A stretch of DNA of 64,000 bases from Dirofilaria immitis (taxonomy: Eukaryota > Nematoda > Chromadorea > Rhabditida > Onchocercidae), in contig JAKNDB010000107.1 in NCBI GenBank assembly GCA_024305405.1, positions 5,006,501 to 5,070,500 of the forward strand, given 5' to 3'. The notes below the pieces were generated by a model. That model did no database searches, was not told the DNA's origin, and worked only from the letters and a program-made list of their open reading frames with translations. Position numbers and translations under genes: made by a program. This document shows, one piece after another, positions 52,125 to 64,000 of this stretch. Positions within the stretch are counted from its first letter, which is position 1. Every line of letters begins with the position of its first letter.

Positions 52125-53440
52125 CTGTAAATTATTGATACATTTTATCACTTTTCAATTGATTTAGTTTATTATTTGTTGTTTATTCTTGAAATATTTC
52201 AAAATGCATAGATCTATTAAAACGATTGCCAAATAGCCATGATAATCTGGATGGTATTCAAATTATTCATATCGATGATGATATGATGATCAAATGATTC
52301 TGATGATATTAAATATGCCAGCAATGAATGATTAAATGATTCATTCTTATACATATCTGAAATTTCGAAAAAATTTAAGATTAATAAAAGCGCTTTAAAA
52401 AACTATCAATAAATTTAACAACTTCGAGTAATCAATTATCGATCACAATAAATGTCCAGTTCACATATTTTTGGGTTCATAATTTTTTTGATTATATTAT
52501 GGAATCCCCTTTATAACTATTGAATTAACATATGATCTTTTTTATTTCAAAATATTTTTTCAAAAAAAGTGGAAACACAAACTAGCTTTGCAAATAATTC
52601 AAATTTTTCTGGTTAAACCAATCTCTAAAAAAATTATTGGAATATATGTTAGACAAAATGCTGAATATATAACAAATATTTTAATACTTAAAGAAATGGA
52701 TATTCCATGATTTAAACTGAATACTATTGGGAAACCTAAAGTTTCTATTAAATATTTTGATTGAATAATTCAAATTATTGTTTTCTAATGTATTGATTTA
52801 GGTTTATAATATGCAGTACGTAATATTGCTCAAATACTTATTTTCAAATCTTATGTATACGATTATGAACAAAGGAAGTGATCGTGTCTGCGCCTCATTC
52901 ATGATTGTACTTCGTGTTTTGGTTTATCCTGCTCTTCCTATTTTGTTACGTATCTTCATTATATTGTAATTCTACTTCTACTTTTGTATATGTAAGACGT
53001 TCCATGCTTCCAAGATATCGGTTAGCATTTTAGTGATTTTCGCGATCTCTCGTGAAGCATCCTTATCTTCTTTTTATGCTATATATATTTAATGTACTAC
53101 CCTATAATATTAGTTCTACGTTGATCCTGGCTTATATTTTATTGTTCCGAACAAACAATTCTATCAAATTGCTCACTAACAAATACTGTCTCAAATTGAG
53201 ATAAGTCAAGATATCGGAATGCATTGTGGCAAGAAAATAAATGAACTGAAACAAAGGTCAATAGGTCAAAATACTAATAGGAGAAAGAATAAACAATCAA
53301 ACCTGATGGAATCAGCGAAACGTCTGAAGGATTCTGCAGACGACAATGTGTGACAGCAATTTTAGAATGAAAATTATTGGCAATAGTATATTTACATTTC
53401 AATCGTCGACATGTTACTATGTGACGAAACCACATTATCT
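52125..53440 (-). other. Upstream region of sulfite oxidase with coding-like relics
   Basis: Should contain the missing first SUOX exon and promoter. Between about 52870 and 53090 composition is less AT-rich; the minus strand reads EDKDASREIAKITKMLTDI, then LEAWNVLH, stops, and IMKIRNKIGRAG and TKTRSTIMNEAQTRS in the same frame. At 53285-53353 the plus strand reads SNLMESAKRLKDSADDNV-stop. None joins convincingly into a gene. Confidence 0.3.
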
Positions 53441-53813
53441 TTAAAATTATGTTGTTGCAGTTTTAATGAAAACGAAAAAAATCTTTTATGAAAATATTCC
53501 AACGTTATGAATATAAATAATAACTATTATATTCTTTAATATCTTTTCTCTCTACTACCAGTCATTTTTGACTGCCGAAAATTCTGAGATTTCATTGTTT
53601 ACATTTTCAAGATAATGCAGAAACGAAGAATTTAATGAGAATTAAATTCTGTTATTAACAGTAACAATCATTGTTTTCAGGAATATCGATGCCAATAGAT
53701 CATTATCTTTTATTTTGCTTATGGTTACCTACTTTTTATTTATCAATCATATTGATTCTCAGGCCACGAATTTCGATCAACATCAGATCAGGCTAATATT
53801 GTTAGTATCACCA

Positions 53814-54176
53814 TTACTCTCTGTCACTATCAAGAAGCAAACTGAAATTAAATGAAAGAAATATTTCCATCACTGATTTTTTTAAAAATTGATTTAATGC
53901 TTTGATAAATAATGCGGCCATTTCGATGACAACATGACTAAAATTTTGTATCAGCAGAGGCCAAATTTTTAGAAAACAGATGTGAACGAAGAAGGAAGAA
54001 ATGATGACAGTGAAATGAATAAAAATAGGTAAGAAGAGGAGTAGGGCGAGAAGTAAACCATTCATACTTGTTTTATTCAATAACATTTGATGGGTCTTAA
54101 AAATGCATAATCGATTGAAATCAATACTGATAATGAACATGAGGGTAAATATTATTGATAATATATAGTATTGCAA
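53814..54176 (-). other. 120-codon hydrophobic reading frame, doubtful gene
   Basis: An uninterrupted minus-strand frame with several predicted membrane stretches (for example MNGLLLALLLFLPIFIHF and an N-terminal YILSIIFTLMFIISI). Upstream (54240-54430) a diverged copy of its 5' part contains stops in the same frame. Size and composition would fit a piece of a nematode serpentine receptor, but no diagnostic motif is visible and AT-rich DNA readily gives such frames. Confidence 0.2.
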
Positions 54177-54425
54177 AAGATGTCTATAGATTCTTCAAAA
54201 TATATAATGCTTAGAAATAATATTATTGATTGATTTGTAGGAATCAACTGTATTCATTTTGTTCAATAATATTTAATAGATCACGAAAATGAATAATCAG
54301 TTGAAATCAGTATCGATAATAAATCATTGATGGAAAACGAGAGATATTTCATGATATTATAAAATATCTATAGATCTCTGGAGTACATGATACTTAAAAT
54401 GTATTCTTGGTTGATATCTTATATT
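54060..54425. repeat. Diverged tandem duplication of about 180 bp
   Basis: 54063-54230 and 54250-54410 align with many substitutions: TTCAATAACATTTGATGGGT / TTCAATAATATTTAATAGAT, TGCATAATCGATTGAAATCA / TGAATAATCAGTTGAAATCA, TGTCTATAGATTCTTC / TATCTATAGATCTCTG. An old duplication. Confidence 0.75.
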
Positions 54426-55287
54426 TAAAAATTCTCGAAAACAACCTAAGGCATTTCTGTAATTCATTTGATAAAAAATTAATTACAAGCTTTAATCAAA
54501 GAATTGAATATATTGAAGAAATGTTTCTACCTTATAATTTTGTAGAATATAATATTTTAAATTAATCCAAAAAACGTATTCCTTAAAATTAAAAAAAAAT
54601 TAATTCTTTACACAACATAGATAGTCACTGATAATTCTTCATGTTTCTAAATGTAGTCATAATATTTGCAAATGATAATAACTAGCAAATAATGCAAGAT
54701 TTTATTTAAAGTTCAACGTCTAAAAAGATATTCATATGGATTAATTTTTTAGCTTTACTTAATTTTCACTTTAACAAAAAATTTGCGAGTTATTATCAGA
54801 ACAGAACAACATGATTGATTTATAATCTTCATATTGCGACCCTTAAATTTTAGTTTAGCTATGCTATTCGAATAATTGTGAATAATATCTTAGTGATCCA
54901 GTCAACTGAATACAACTTAAATGATCGTTGCAGATTTATTTTACCCGAACTTTGTCTGATTTTTGACACTGAGATCAGAAGAAATAATTTTTTGTTTGGT
55001 AGATTCTAAGAAGTAAAAATAAATTTAAAAATAAAATAAATGAATCGCATAATCGAAAAATGCATCTATAAGTTTTACCCCGTGAAATTTAAGCAATAAT
55101 TGGCGTTGTATGTATCTCAGAATTCATTATCATTTATTGAAAACAAAAATTTGATAAGTATAACAATGATCTTATGTTAAAATTTACAATTTCACACAAT
55201 GAACGATTATTATTGGCAATCATCAATCAATAAAATAAAATAAAGAAAAAAATTCAGAAATTATTTAATTCAGCGTGCCATTTTAAA
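54426..55287. other. AT-rich intergenic downstream of stomatin gene
   Basis: No supported gene. The right end contains the stomatin 3' UTR. Confidence 0.4.
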
Positions 55288-58200
55288 TCATTTGAGAAAA
55301 TGTCGAATAATTTCCATCGGAAGTGGAAAAATTATTGTCGAATTTTTTTCAGCGCTAAATTTTCAAAAACTTAAAACCAATGATTGATAATTTAACTTAA
55401 TATTATGAAATTAAAAATAATCATTCGAAAAACAATAAATTTTAAAGTTGTAACATATAATGAACGATACAATTTGATTAGTTCTACGACGAAAAATTCT
55501 TTGCAAAAAAATTTTTAGAAAACTTACGCGACACTACTAAGTGTTTGCAGATAGCGCAATTGTAACGCTGCAGGTGATTCTGATATAGTCAATGCCGCTT
55601 CTTGAAGTGAATGCGATGCTTTTTGTTCACCTTCCGCTGCGATTACCTGCGAAATATGATAGTATTATTCGAATTTAACAGATAAATATACTAATTTTTA
55701 ACAATTGAGAAGAAATTAGTAGTTGGTGTTGAAAATTCTTAGCTTTATGTCAAAAACTTAATTAATCTTTCTTTTTTATTTTCCTTGAAATTCAAGGAAA
55801 ATAAAAAAGTGAAAAATGAAGACACCGATATGATCATTCCAATATTTTTCAAAAATAATCATTTTCAGGAATATTCTTACGTTATTCAAATAATAGCAAT
55901 TACCATTTTATCTTTAATTCTTCAAATATCAGCTAAATAAATTTAAAAATTTGTTTTTCACGACTGCTCTTCGTTGTATAATTTTTTTATACTTCTTTTA
56001 ATAATTTATTTATTGTATTATACTTATATTCATTTTTATTTATCACTGTTTATATATTTTATTGCTCTTTTATTTATTTATATTTATTATTACATATTTG
56101 TCTATATACTCATTATTTATACTTTTATTTTATTTACTTGTAGGTTTATTGTTTATTACTTATTTTATTATATTTGTGCTTTATTGTCATTTACTTATTA
56201 TTCGCTTATATATTTAATATATTAAATTTTTTCGACCTCATTTTTTTGAGATTATTGGTTATAAATAAGATGAGAGAGAAACCTTGGCTCTGGCTTCACG
56301 AGTTGCTTCTGCTTCAGCAGCCATCGCGCGCTGTAATTGTATCGGAAGACGAACGTCTTTTCTGAAATTAATGGCTTTCCGAGATAGAATAAATGAATTG
56401 ATATCATGTCAAGGATTACGGTAATAGTATGAAAAATACGGCAAAATATCTCGTGAGAATTTTGATGAATTACTTATATTATATTATAATGACAAAAATT
56501 TTGATTTTAATTTATTTCAATAATTAGCAATGCAATGCTACACTTGTCAAGAAATTTTAATTTAGAAATGATGAATTAGTTTAGAAAAAATGAATTTGAT
56601 TTTCTCGAGATGATTTTTGATATTCGATTAGATGATAATCTTTTGCCAGTCAACAAACAAAATAAATAATAAAACGATGTACATTTCGACTCTTTCCACT
56701 TTGATTCCCCATCTTTCTGTGACGTCGTCTAAAAGTACCTGAAAAAGAAATTAATTGTAATCAATACTTGATTAATATTTCAGATATTCAATAGCAGTTT
56801 ATGAGAAAAATTATGATACACTTTTAAAAATATGAAAGGATTCGTAAATCTGGATGTCATTAAATTTCAAATAAAATTATAAATGGAATGATAGACCATA
56901 AAATAGATTGTGCAATTAAAAATACCATTTCAAATGTTTTTACGAAACGAATAAAACATGAGAAAAATTCAAATTTGTCTTATAATCGTCTTAAATTTTA
57001 TTATTATTACTTTTATTATTATATTTGATTTTTTGATGATCATTTCTCTAAAGTTATTTTAAATCTTTCAAATCATATCTTTTATTTGCCAAAAATCAAC
57101 CTGCATAGATAATGCGATAGCATCACGATCGGATAAAATTTCTGACAAATTTTTGGTACTAAGCATATTGCGCAATGTTGTTTGCGCTAATAATCTGGTG
57201 GAATGATGAACGTTTTCCACATTTGCCACCGATATAGTGGCATTACATATTCGATAATAGACAACCGCATCTACACTTACCGTTACTGAATCCTTGGTTA
57301 GAATCTGAATGATAGATTAATTGAAAGTACGATGAAAGCAATAATTAATTGCATTAGTATCCTCAACAAATTGTTTCATGGAAAATTAAAAAAGAAATAA
57401 AAATATTGAGATATGTAATATAATTATCATTAAATATAAATTAATTTAAAATACAAATAAACCTCTTGTGGTGGTACGTTGAATGATACTGTACGTAAAT
57501 CAACTTTAGCATATGTTTCTACACATGGTAATACAAAAATATTCCTAAAATGTTAATGATAGAATGATTAGTATTTAATTTTGATGATGAATTTTTAAAT
57601 TCCATTTAATCAGCAATTCTGAATCTTCAATTGAATAAAGGATGAAATATTAATGAAAATTTTTTGGATTGTAAGTATGAAAAGAAATTTAAAATTATAC
57701 CTGGTCCTTTCGCACCTCCTCCAATTAATCTACCCAGTCGAAATATTACAGCTCTTTCATATTCTCGCACTACCTAAAAATAGTATTAAATCAAATTTTT
57801 AGGGTCGAAAAATTTTCCCATTTTTTTCATTTTTTTATTTTTTTATTTTTATTTATTGCTGCAAAAAACTTTTATCAAATTTAAAAATGTTCATATAATG
57901 ATTCCTAAATTAGACTAGAAAGGTAAAAGATTACCTTAAGACAAAAACAAACAGATATTGGAAATGTGGAAAAGAGTACAATCCATGTAAACATAATAAC
58001 AATCCATCCACAGAATCCAACACTGCTATCATAAGTATCTGCTGAAATTTGAACAGCATGTTAGTAATTATTATAACAAACAAATATTAAATAAACAATT
58101 CTTAAGTCAACGATAAATAATGTATTAAAATTTTTGGTTTGTCTGTTGTACAAGAAAGTTTGTCAAAGAAATATAGAAGTTTCAGTTGGTTATTTCTTTT

Positions 58201-61200
58201 GGTTATTCATTCATTTGCTAACTTATTTTTTTTTAAATAGAAATCTATGAGAGAATAATTATTGTAATAGCAAGCAAATATAATTCACTGGACAAATAAA
58301 TAAGTAATAAGAAAAAAACCAAATTTGAAAAGTTTAACTTTGTAAACGATGAAAAATGTCCAGCAAGAAGAAATACAAAAACAAAAGTCTGTTAAAGTTC
58401 ATTTGTTAAATTATCTCTAAAAAAATTGATTTCTTTCGTACTAATAAGTAAAATTCATGATTAATTATTCTTCATTTATCATTTCTTTAATAATATTATA
58501 ATTTTGGAACTCTTTTTCGTTTTAATATTTCTATTTTATAACTTTCTGCTTGTTTGAAGTGTTCGACAAAAAAATCTTAGTATTGAATCATTACAAAATT
58601 TAAGAATTCATTTATAAATTGTCGAAGATAAAATATTCGAAATGCTAAATATAATATTATTATTAAAAGAATAATTTAAAATTATTCAATTCATTCATGA
58701 ACAATAACAAAATTCGAAGGAAAATTTAGGATAAATAATTTAATAAATTTAACCTAAAAAAGACGCTAACAAGTTTTCTATTAAATTAAAAATAATGAAT
58801 TGCTTATGCTAAAAAAAATTAGAATAAGCTTATTATCAATGAGACTATTAAACTATTCTATGCAAGTCTTACTACCGTATATGCCTGCTTTACTAGCTTC
58901 TTTATTTGCAAAATAATTTTAATTAATGAATTGTTTTTATGCATTTTTCTTGCATGCCAGCATCAGCATCATATTGACATTTCATCAAAGTAATTCTGTT
59001 TTCGTATTTTCAACGCACGCAATTCTTCGCTTTCATTTAAAAGCAATTTCTCGCTTGGAGTATTTTTATAGCTCTTAGTTTGCATGATCGAATCAGAGTT
59101 ATTGGTAAGACAAAAATTTTTTTGATTATGCTAAATGAAAATTTTAATGCATCGCATTTGACGAAGAAAATTGACTACTGCTGCTCCTTCCTTATCCTTG
59201 ATAAACTTGAAATTCAATTTAAATTGAAATAGCTTATCATGATAGCAAACTTTACGTTTTGCTTTGCAACTTGCGAGAGTACTGAAATCAACTGATGCAA
59301 TTCAATTGTAATTATTCGGAAAAAATAACAAGCTATAAAAGTCAATTTTGAAAACTTATGATTGAAAAGTTATTTTATTCATCGAAAATTATTAGCATTG
59401 TAATAGGATATGACATTTGTGATGCTAAGGCCATCTTATTTTTAGCTAACAAGTCGAAAGTTGGAAAGTTCAAAGAATGCTTTAGTGGTGTAAACAACTA
59501 TAATATAGCGATCTCTATTGCATTTTATCAAACTTAACAAGTTTTATCATTTAGATGTAAATATCTCGTTGAATTGAAAGAAAAATGAAAAATAAAAAAT
59601 GAGACAAAATATGCTAAATTTTTTTATGATAGCAATTTGAAATTATTTGCATTTCTATTCATCCATCGCAAAATTTAATATATAAAAATGACATAAATGA
59701 AATTCTAATCTTATGGAAGGAATTCAAATTTGAATAAATGAGAAATGAAAGTTTAGAAATGGATGAATTCAAAATAGATAAATAGATAATAAAATTTAAA
59801 GACCCAATGAATCATTGGATACACGATAATTCAATTCGTTAATTTCTTTAAGTTAATTAATGATGGATATGTTTCAGTTAAGATTACAGGAAAGAAGAAA
59901 TAAATGAATTATTATAACAAAAAATTCCACTTCCATCCTATAAAAAAATACTTTCTAAATTTGAATACTTTTCTATTCATGTGATTATGGAAATTATTAT
60001 GAATATTAATTATAATTGGTCCATTTCAAATTCCATCATTAAAAAGCTCTCAATTATTAGACGACGATTAATGTATCATATAAAAATATGAGTTTAAATA
60101 TGCAAAATCAAGTAATACATATTTTTTGAATTTTCAGTTCGAATAATTACAAATTTTTTAATTTCCTTTTAAAACCATCTACTTCCAAAATTTATAAATA
60201 ATTTCAGATATGAATTTAATTACAATATTGAAATAAACAAAATAAATGTTTGAAATTATCGGATAAAAATAATATTTTTAAAACTCTTATATGTTGATAT
60301 AGGGATAAAGAAATATTCATATACCAACAGTTTATATGACTTCTATATTGAATGCAGGCAGGAAATTTAAAAAAATATTAGTATAAAATTTTAAATTTTT
60401 CTAGTTTTATTGCCTAAATTATTTATCTTCTTAGCATATTATTTTATAATAAATCGTTCATTCGGTTGAATATATTTATATGAAACATTCCATTCATAGA
60501 ATATCTTAATAATTTTCTATTTTAATTTATTTATTTCATCTTATTTAATCACTTTTATTTTGTAAAATTTTCGATATAAAAGAAATTGTAAAAAGAAGGC
60601 AATAGACGTTCTATTTAAAATAGAATAATTTGTAATAATTAAAATTGAAGTTTTTTTGATTCCTTCAAATGCTAATTATTATGCTAAGCATTAATATTTT
60701 TATTTAGTAAAATAGATTTTTCTATTTTTAACATAATTAACAACATATTGTAATTAAATGCAATATCAATGAATGAAATTTACAACGATAAATGTCAAAA
60801 TGATTTTAATTAAGTTAAATGTTAATGTGCTGACAGTTAATAGTATTTTAATATTCATATTATTATAATAAACGATCCATTGACATCATATTATAGTTTG
60901 TAGTATTTAAAAATGACGATGACATATCCGAATGTTATTTAAATAATCGAATGTCATTGTTTATTTGCTTCCTTAGAATTAACAATGTATACTACAATAT
61001 CTCCATAATATATATTAGAAATGAATATATTTGGCAGCTTTTAAAATAATTATTTTCTTTCCCAAATGTATCCTCGAAAAAGAATCAAATAAAAATGAAA
61101 TAAATATGAAAATTTCATTTTCATATTTATTCGTAATGTTTTGTATAATTTGATAAAGAAATAAAAAACGCAAATAAATTTAATAATGTGTTTTATCTAA

Positions 61201-61428
61201 TGAAGTTTTATCGAAATGATAAAACTATTTCAATTTTATCAATCGTTAGTTTTATTTACAACGTAAAAAAAACATACGACTAGCATTTGGATAATACGAT
61301 AATTTAAGTTGTGCCAATGATTGACGCCTTAGTTCTCGTTCTTCTTTCGCAAAAATTAATGGATTCAGGGTAAATCGTCGAGCCATTCGTATAGCAGATG
61401 ATTTTCGTCGTACAAAATCGTTATTCAT
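55288..61428 (-). CDS. Stomatin-family (band 7/PHB) integral membrane protein, 9 exons
   Basis: Monotopic membrane scaffold related to nematode MEC-2, UNC-1 and STO proteins, which bind sterols and modulate ion channels. Exons on the minus strand: 61278-61428, 57935-58041, 57701-57773, 57463-57544, 57101-57304, 56683-56738, 56283-56361, 55528-55646, 55288-55354; all phases agree, including across the 3.2-kb first intron (NAS|P|DTYD). Parts: a 50-residue basic cytosolic N-terminus (MNNDFVRRKSSAIRMARRF), the hairpin anchor GFCGWIVIMFTWIVLFSTF followed by PISVCFCLK, then the PHB domain VVREYERAVIFRLGRL, KGPGIF, KVDLRTVSFNVPPQEI, LTKDSVTVSVDAVVYYRI, LLAQTTLRNML, WGIKVERVEIKDVRLP, QLQRAMAAEAEATREARAK, AAEGEQKAS and the end AEKNSTIIFPLPMEI. 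About 311 residues. One base is missing from the run at 57535-57539 (GIF|FVLPC). Which paralogue it is cannot be decided here; it lacks MEC-2's long C-terminal extension. Confidence 0.92.
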
Positions 61429-64000
61429 ATTGTAATCAGAATCTTTATCGACCCGTTAATCAAAATACTATCTGTAAATTAATGTCGATTTTATATTATT
61501 AAAAATTTAATATGAGATCAAATTTTCTTTCGTTTCTTTTCTACTTTTTTCCTGAATTAAATAAGAATAAGAATAAAATTGAAATAATTGATCAGCAAAT
61601 TGAAAATGAATCTTGTCTTATTCGATGTGTTGATAATATCTTTTACTTCACATCGTCAGCTGTGATATGCTACTCGCTTGCTTCAATTAATTAATATTTT
61701 GTTGTTCTATGTTCAAATCATATGATATTTTAAAATATAGGTATATATATACTCTGACTTTTCGAGATGGAACATTATGATTATTGAAAATTGTTATTTA
61801 TATTTATCCAAACGATTCATTAAATTATTTTGATTAATGTTTAGCATACAACAAACAGAAATGATTGTTTTAAATATATACTTCCATAAGTTAGAAAAAA
61901 ATTTTTTTTTAATCCTCATTTCTTTGACTGTAATAAAGTATAACAATTGAACATTGAATTAAAGTAAATGCGAGTTAAGACAACCAGATACAAGTAATAC
62001 AGCAAGTGATAAAATAAATGATAATCAGTTATCGTTAATCCCGAACAACGAAAAATGATAAATAAAATAATTTTGAAAAAAAAGTTGATAATCGTTTGAA
62101 TTGATCATCTGAACGAGTATAGCGATATATTTCAGCAAAGCATGCATAACAGATAATATTTTTTATCACTGGTCAGGAAAAATGAAATGATAAATTTAAG
62201 TAAAATCTATTTAAAAGACAAACAAACTAGTTCGTGTATTCATTAAAAGTTGAAATTTACATATTTTCTCATGCTTATTTAATTTCTACAATGTCAACAA
62301 ACAAATGTTTGTAATTTTTTTGCTTTCTTCAAAAGTGAGAAAGATTAAAATATTTTTAAATCATAAATTGAAATAATTTTTTCATTTATATATTGCTTAA
62401 ATAATATAATATATTTCCAGAAATTTATTCATTTCTGGGAATATTTCAAATTTAAATATTAACTTTTGTAATGAAAAAAGCGAGAAAGAAGGAATGCACC
62501 AATTGACATTTATGTGAATTTAAATTAATAATTTAATAACATGCAATATCACAAATGAAATAGGCAAAGCTTAATCAAGAAGACTACAAAGTTATGTTGA
62601 TGGGTTTTTTCTAAAATGCATGAATTAATGATTTTATTAGATGTGTTGGAAGGACAAATTTATATAACATCGCTTAATCATTACTGATAATAATCAGGTT
62701 AACTGAATTTAATTCAATTTTAATCATACCTTATGCAAAGTAAGCATAGCTTTTGATTTTAGGTTAATTATTTATAATTTATTTCAAAACTTTCACTTTC
62801 TAAATTTTTGTTAACATTTAATCAAGTAATTTTTTTACTTTTTTTTAAATAAAAGAAAAATTTTGGTTGAAAATGAAATTAATAAAATAATGAAATGAAC
62901 AACAGTCATTAGTTAGCATTTAGTAAATCTTACGAGACATGGCATTTTATTTGATAATCATCTGAACAATTTCAAAATTATTAACCACAGTAACTATATA
63001 TCTCAAATATTTATTGTTTATATATTTCTATTGATTTATTGTTAAGGTTGAAAATTTGCAAACTTCTGGTTCTTTTGTTTAAATTACTTCCTTCTCTAAT
63101 CATTGAATTACTTTTTCTTTCTACATTTTGCTAGAATTACTTATTAGTGAAATATTATTATTTAAATTTCAAATTAAAATATTTTAAAGATGATTAATCA
63201 GAAAAAAAGAAAGAGAATTATTATTAATGAAATGTTATCATTTGAATTTTATCATTATATTAAGATATATTTAAAATTTTTAAACTAAAAAGGAAGAAAC
63301 AAAACAATATTATAAACAAATTAAAAAAATTAATAATATACGATTAAAACTAATAATAAGCACTGAAATTTTAGTAGCTAACTGATAGGCTAGCCAAGAT
63401 CATGTAATACTAAATAGAACATTTTAATAGCAAATAATAATATAGTCCATACAAATAAAATTTAAATTGACATATTATGAAATTGAAAAATGTACACTGT
63501 GTTGAAGGCAAAGAAAACCTTTCCAAAAAGCTCCTGTAATTAAATGAACCTGTAATTAATCTTATTTTCAGATTTCAACCCTTGATTCACTACAAAAGTT
63601 TTATAATTATGTGAAGTTTTGATTGGATAATTTAAAAATAGCACAAATCACTAATGTGTAATGAACCAAAAAAAGTGTAATTATTATATAATTATTGTCT
63701 TGTTAGTTATATTTAAAAAAAGAAAACACTTGCTTTTTGCTAAATTATTTTATGTAAAAAATTTCAATTCAGCTTTGAATTTCGAAATAATGACGAAATT
63801 CACAACTTTTTATCTTAAGCTAATGATTTGGATAATAATTATGCTAGTATTGAGTTTCTGAATAAGAGAATAATAATACGTAATAATCAAACCAAAAAAC
63901 TTGCAATGAATTAGTTTGCTATATTTGAACAAACTATTACATGAAAAGTTTTAGACTTATCTAAAATCTTTGAAATGCATCAATTTAATTTAGACATATC
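61429..64000. other. AT-rich flank, no gene seen
   Basis: Upstream of the stomatin start. Frames at 61512-61694 and 63661-63861 on the plus strand are AT-driven and carry no motif. No RNA gene or ordered repeat noticed. Confidence 0.45.

Noticed and set aside
53119..53133. GTTGATCCTGGCT resembling the start of bacterial 16S rRNA
   Set aside because: Only about a dozen bases match; flanking sequence does not continue as rRNA on either side.
55974..56225. 83-codon Tyr/Ile/Phe-rich frame
   Set aside because: Pure T/A low-complexity sequence inside a stomatin intron on the opposite strand.
4597..57539. Programmed frameshifting or RNA editing to explain the frame breaks
   Set aside because: Many unrelated genes, different bases, no shared slippery motif or downstream structure; under-called homopolymers explain them more simply.

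Overview
The window is nuclear DNA of a nematode, most likely a parasitic filaria (family Onchocercidae). It is very AT-rich and gene-poor. Its genes are split by many short GT-AG introns, and they include a two-exon cuticle collagen with the nematode N-terminal domain and an astacin protease ending in a six-cysteine ShK domain. A fragment of alphaproteobacterial-type sdhA at 0.8-1.5 kb looks like nuclear DNA derived from the Wolbachia endosymbiont, which is what points to a filaria.

Layout. 1-300: trinucleotide microsatellite. 0.77-1.47 kb (-): broken, intronless bacterial-type sdhA. 2.1-6.5 kb (+): astacin metalloprotease. 6.5-14.8 kb: AT-rich, no supported gene. 14.84-15.12 kb: 35-bp tandem array. 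16.2-21.5 kb (+): SLC17-like major facilitator transporter whose first intron carries a 238-bp inverted repeat and a second hairpin. 22.4-23.1 kb (-): degenerate coding-like tract. 23.5-29.0 kb (+): host SDHA, 12 exons, one GC-AG intron. 31.9-32.7 kb (-): small unrecognised gene. 35.2-36.6 kb (-): cuticle collagen. 36.6-47.1 kb: no supported gene. 47.15-52.1 kb (-): sulfite oxidase with cytochrome b5 domain. 52.1-55.3 kb: coding-like relics. 55.3-61.4 kb (-): stomatin-family protein, 9 exons. 61.4-64 kb: no supported gene.

The genes are ordinary single-copy eukaryotic genes with independent roles: extracellular proteolysis, organic anion transport, respiratory complex II, cuticle, sulfite detoxification in mitochondria, and membrane scaffold. 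They do not form a pathway or operon.

The strongest cross-cutting signal is technical or evolutionary. In five of the six multi-exon protein genes and in the small unrecognised gene, otherwise perfectly conserved reading frames are broken by about a dozen apparent single-base losses, nearly all in short homopolymers (A, T or G) and all in the same direction. Because essential genes such as SDHA and sulfite oxidase are affected, I read these as consensus-sequence errors rather than pseudogenes. Automated prediction on this window would fragment these genes. All exon coordinates were derived by hand from splice signals, phase and family conservation, and may be off by a base or two.
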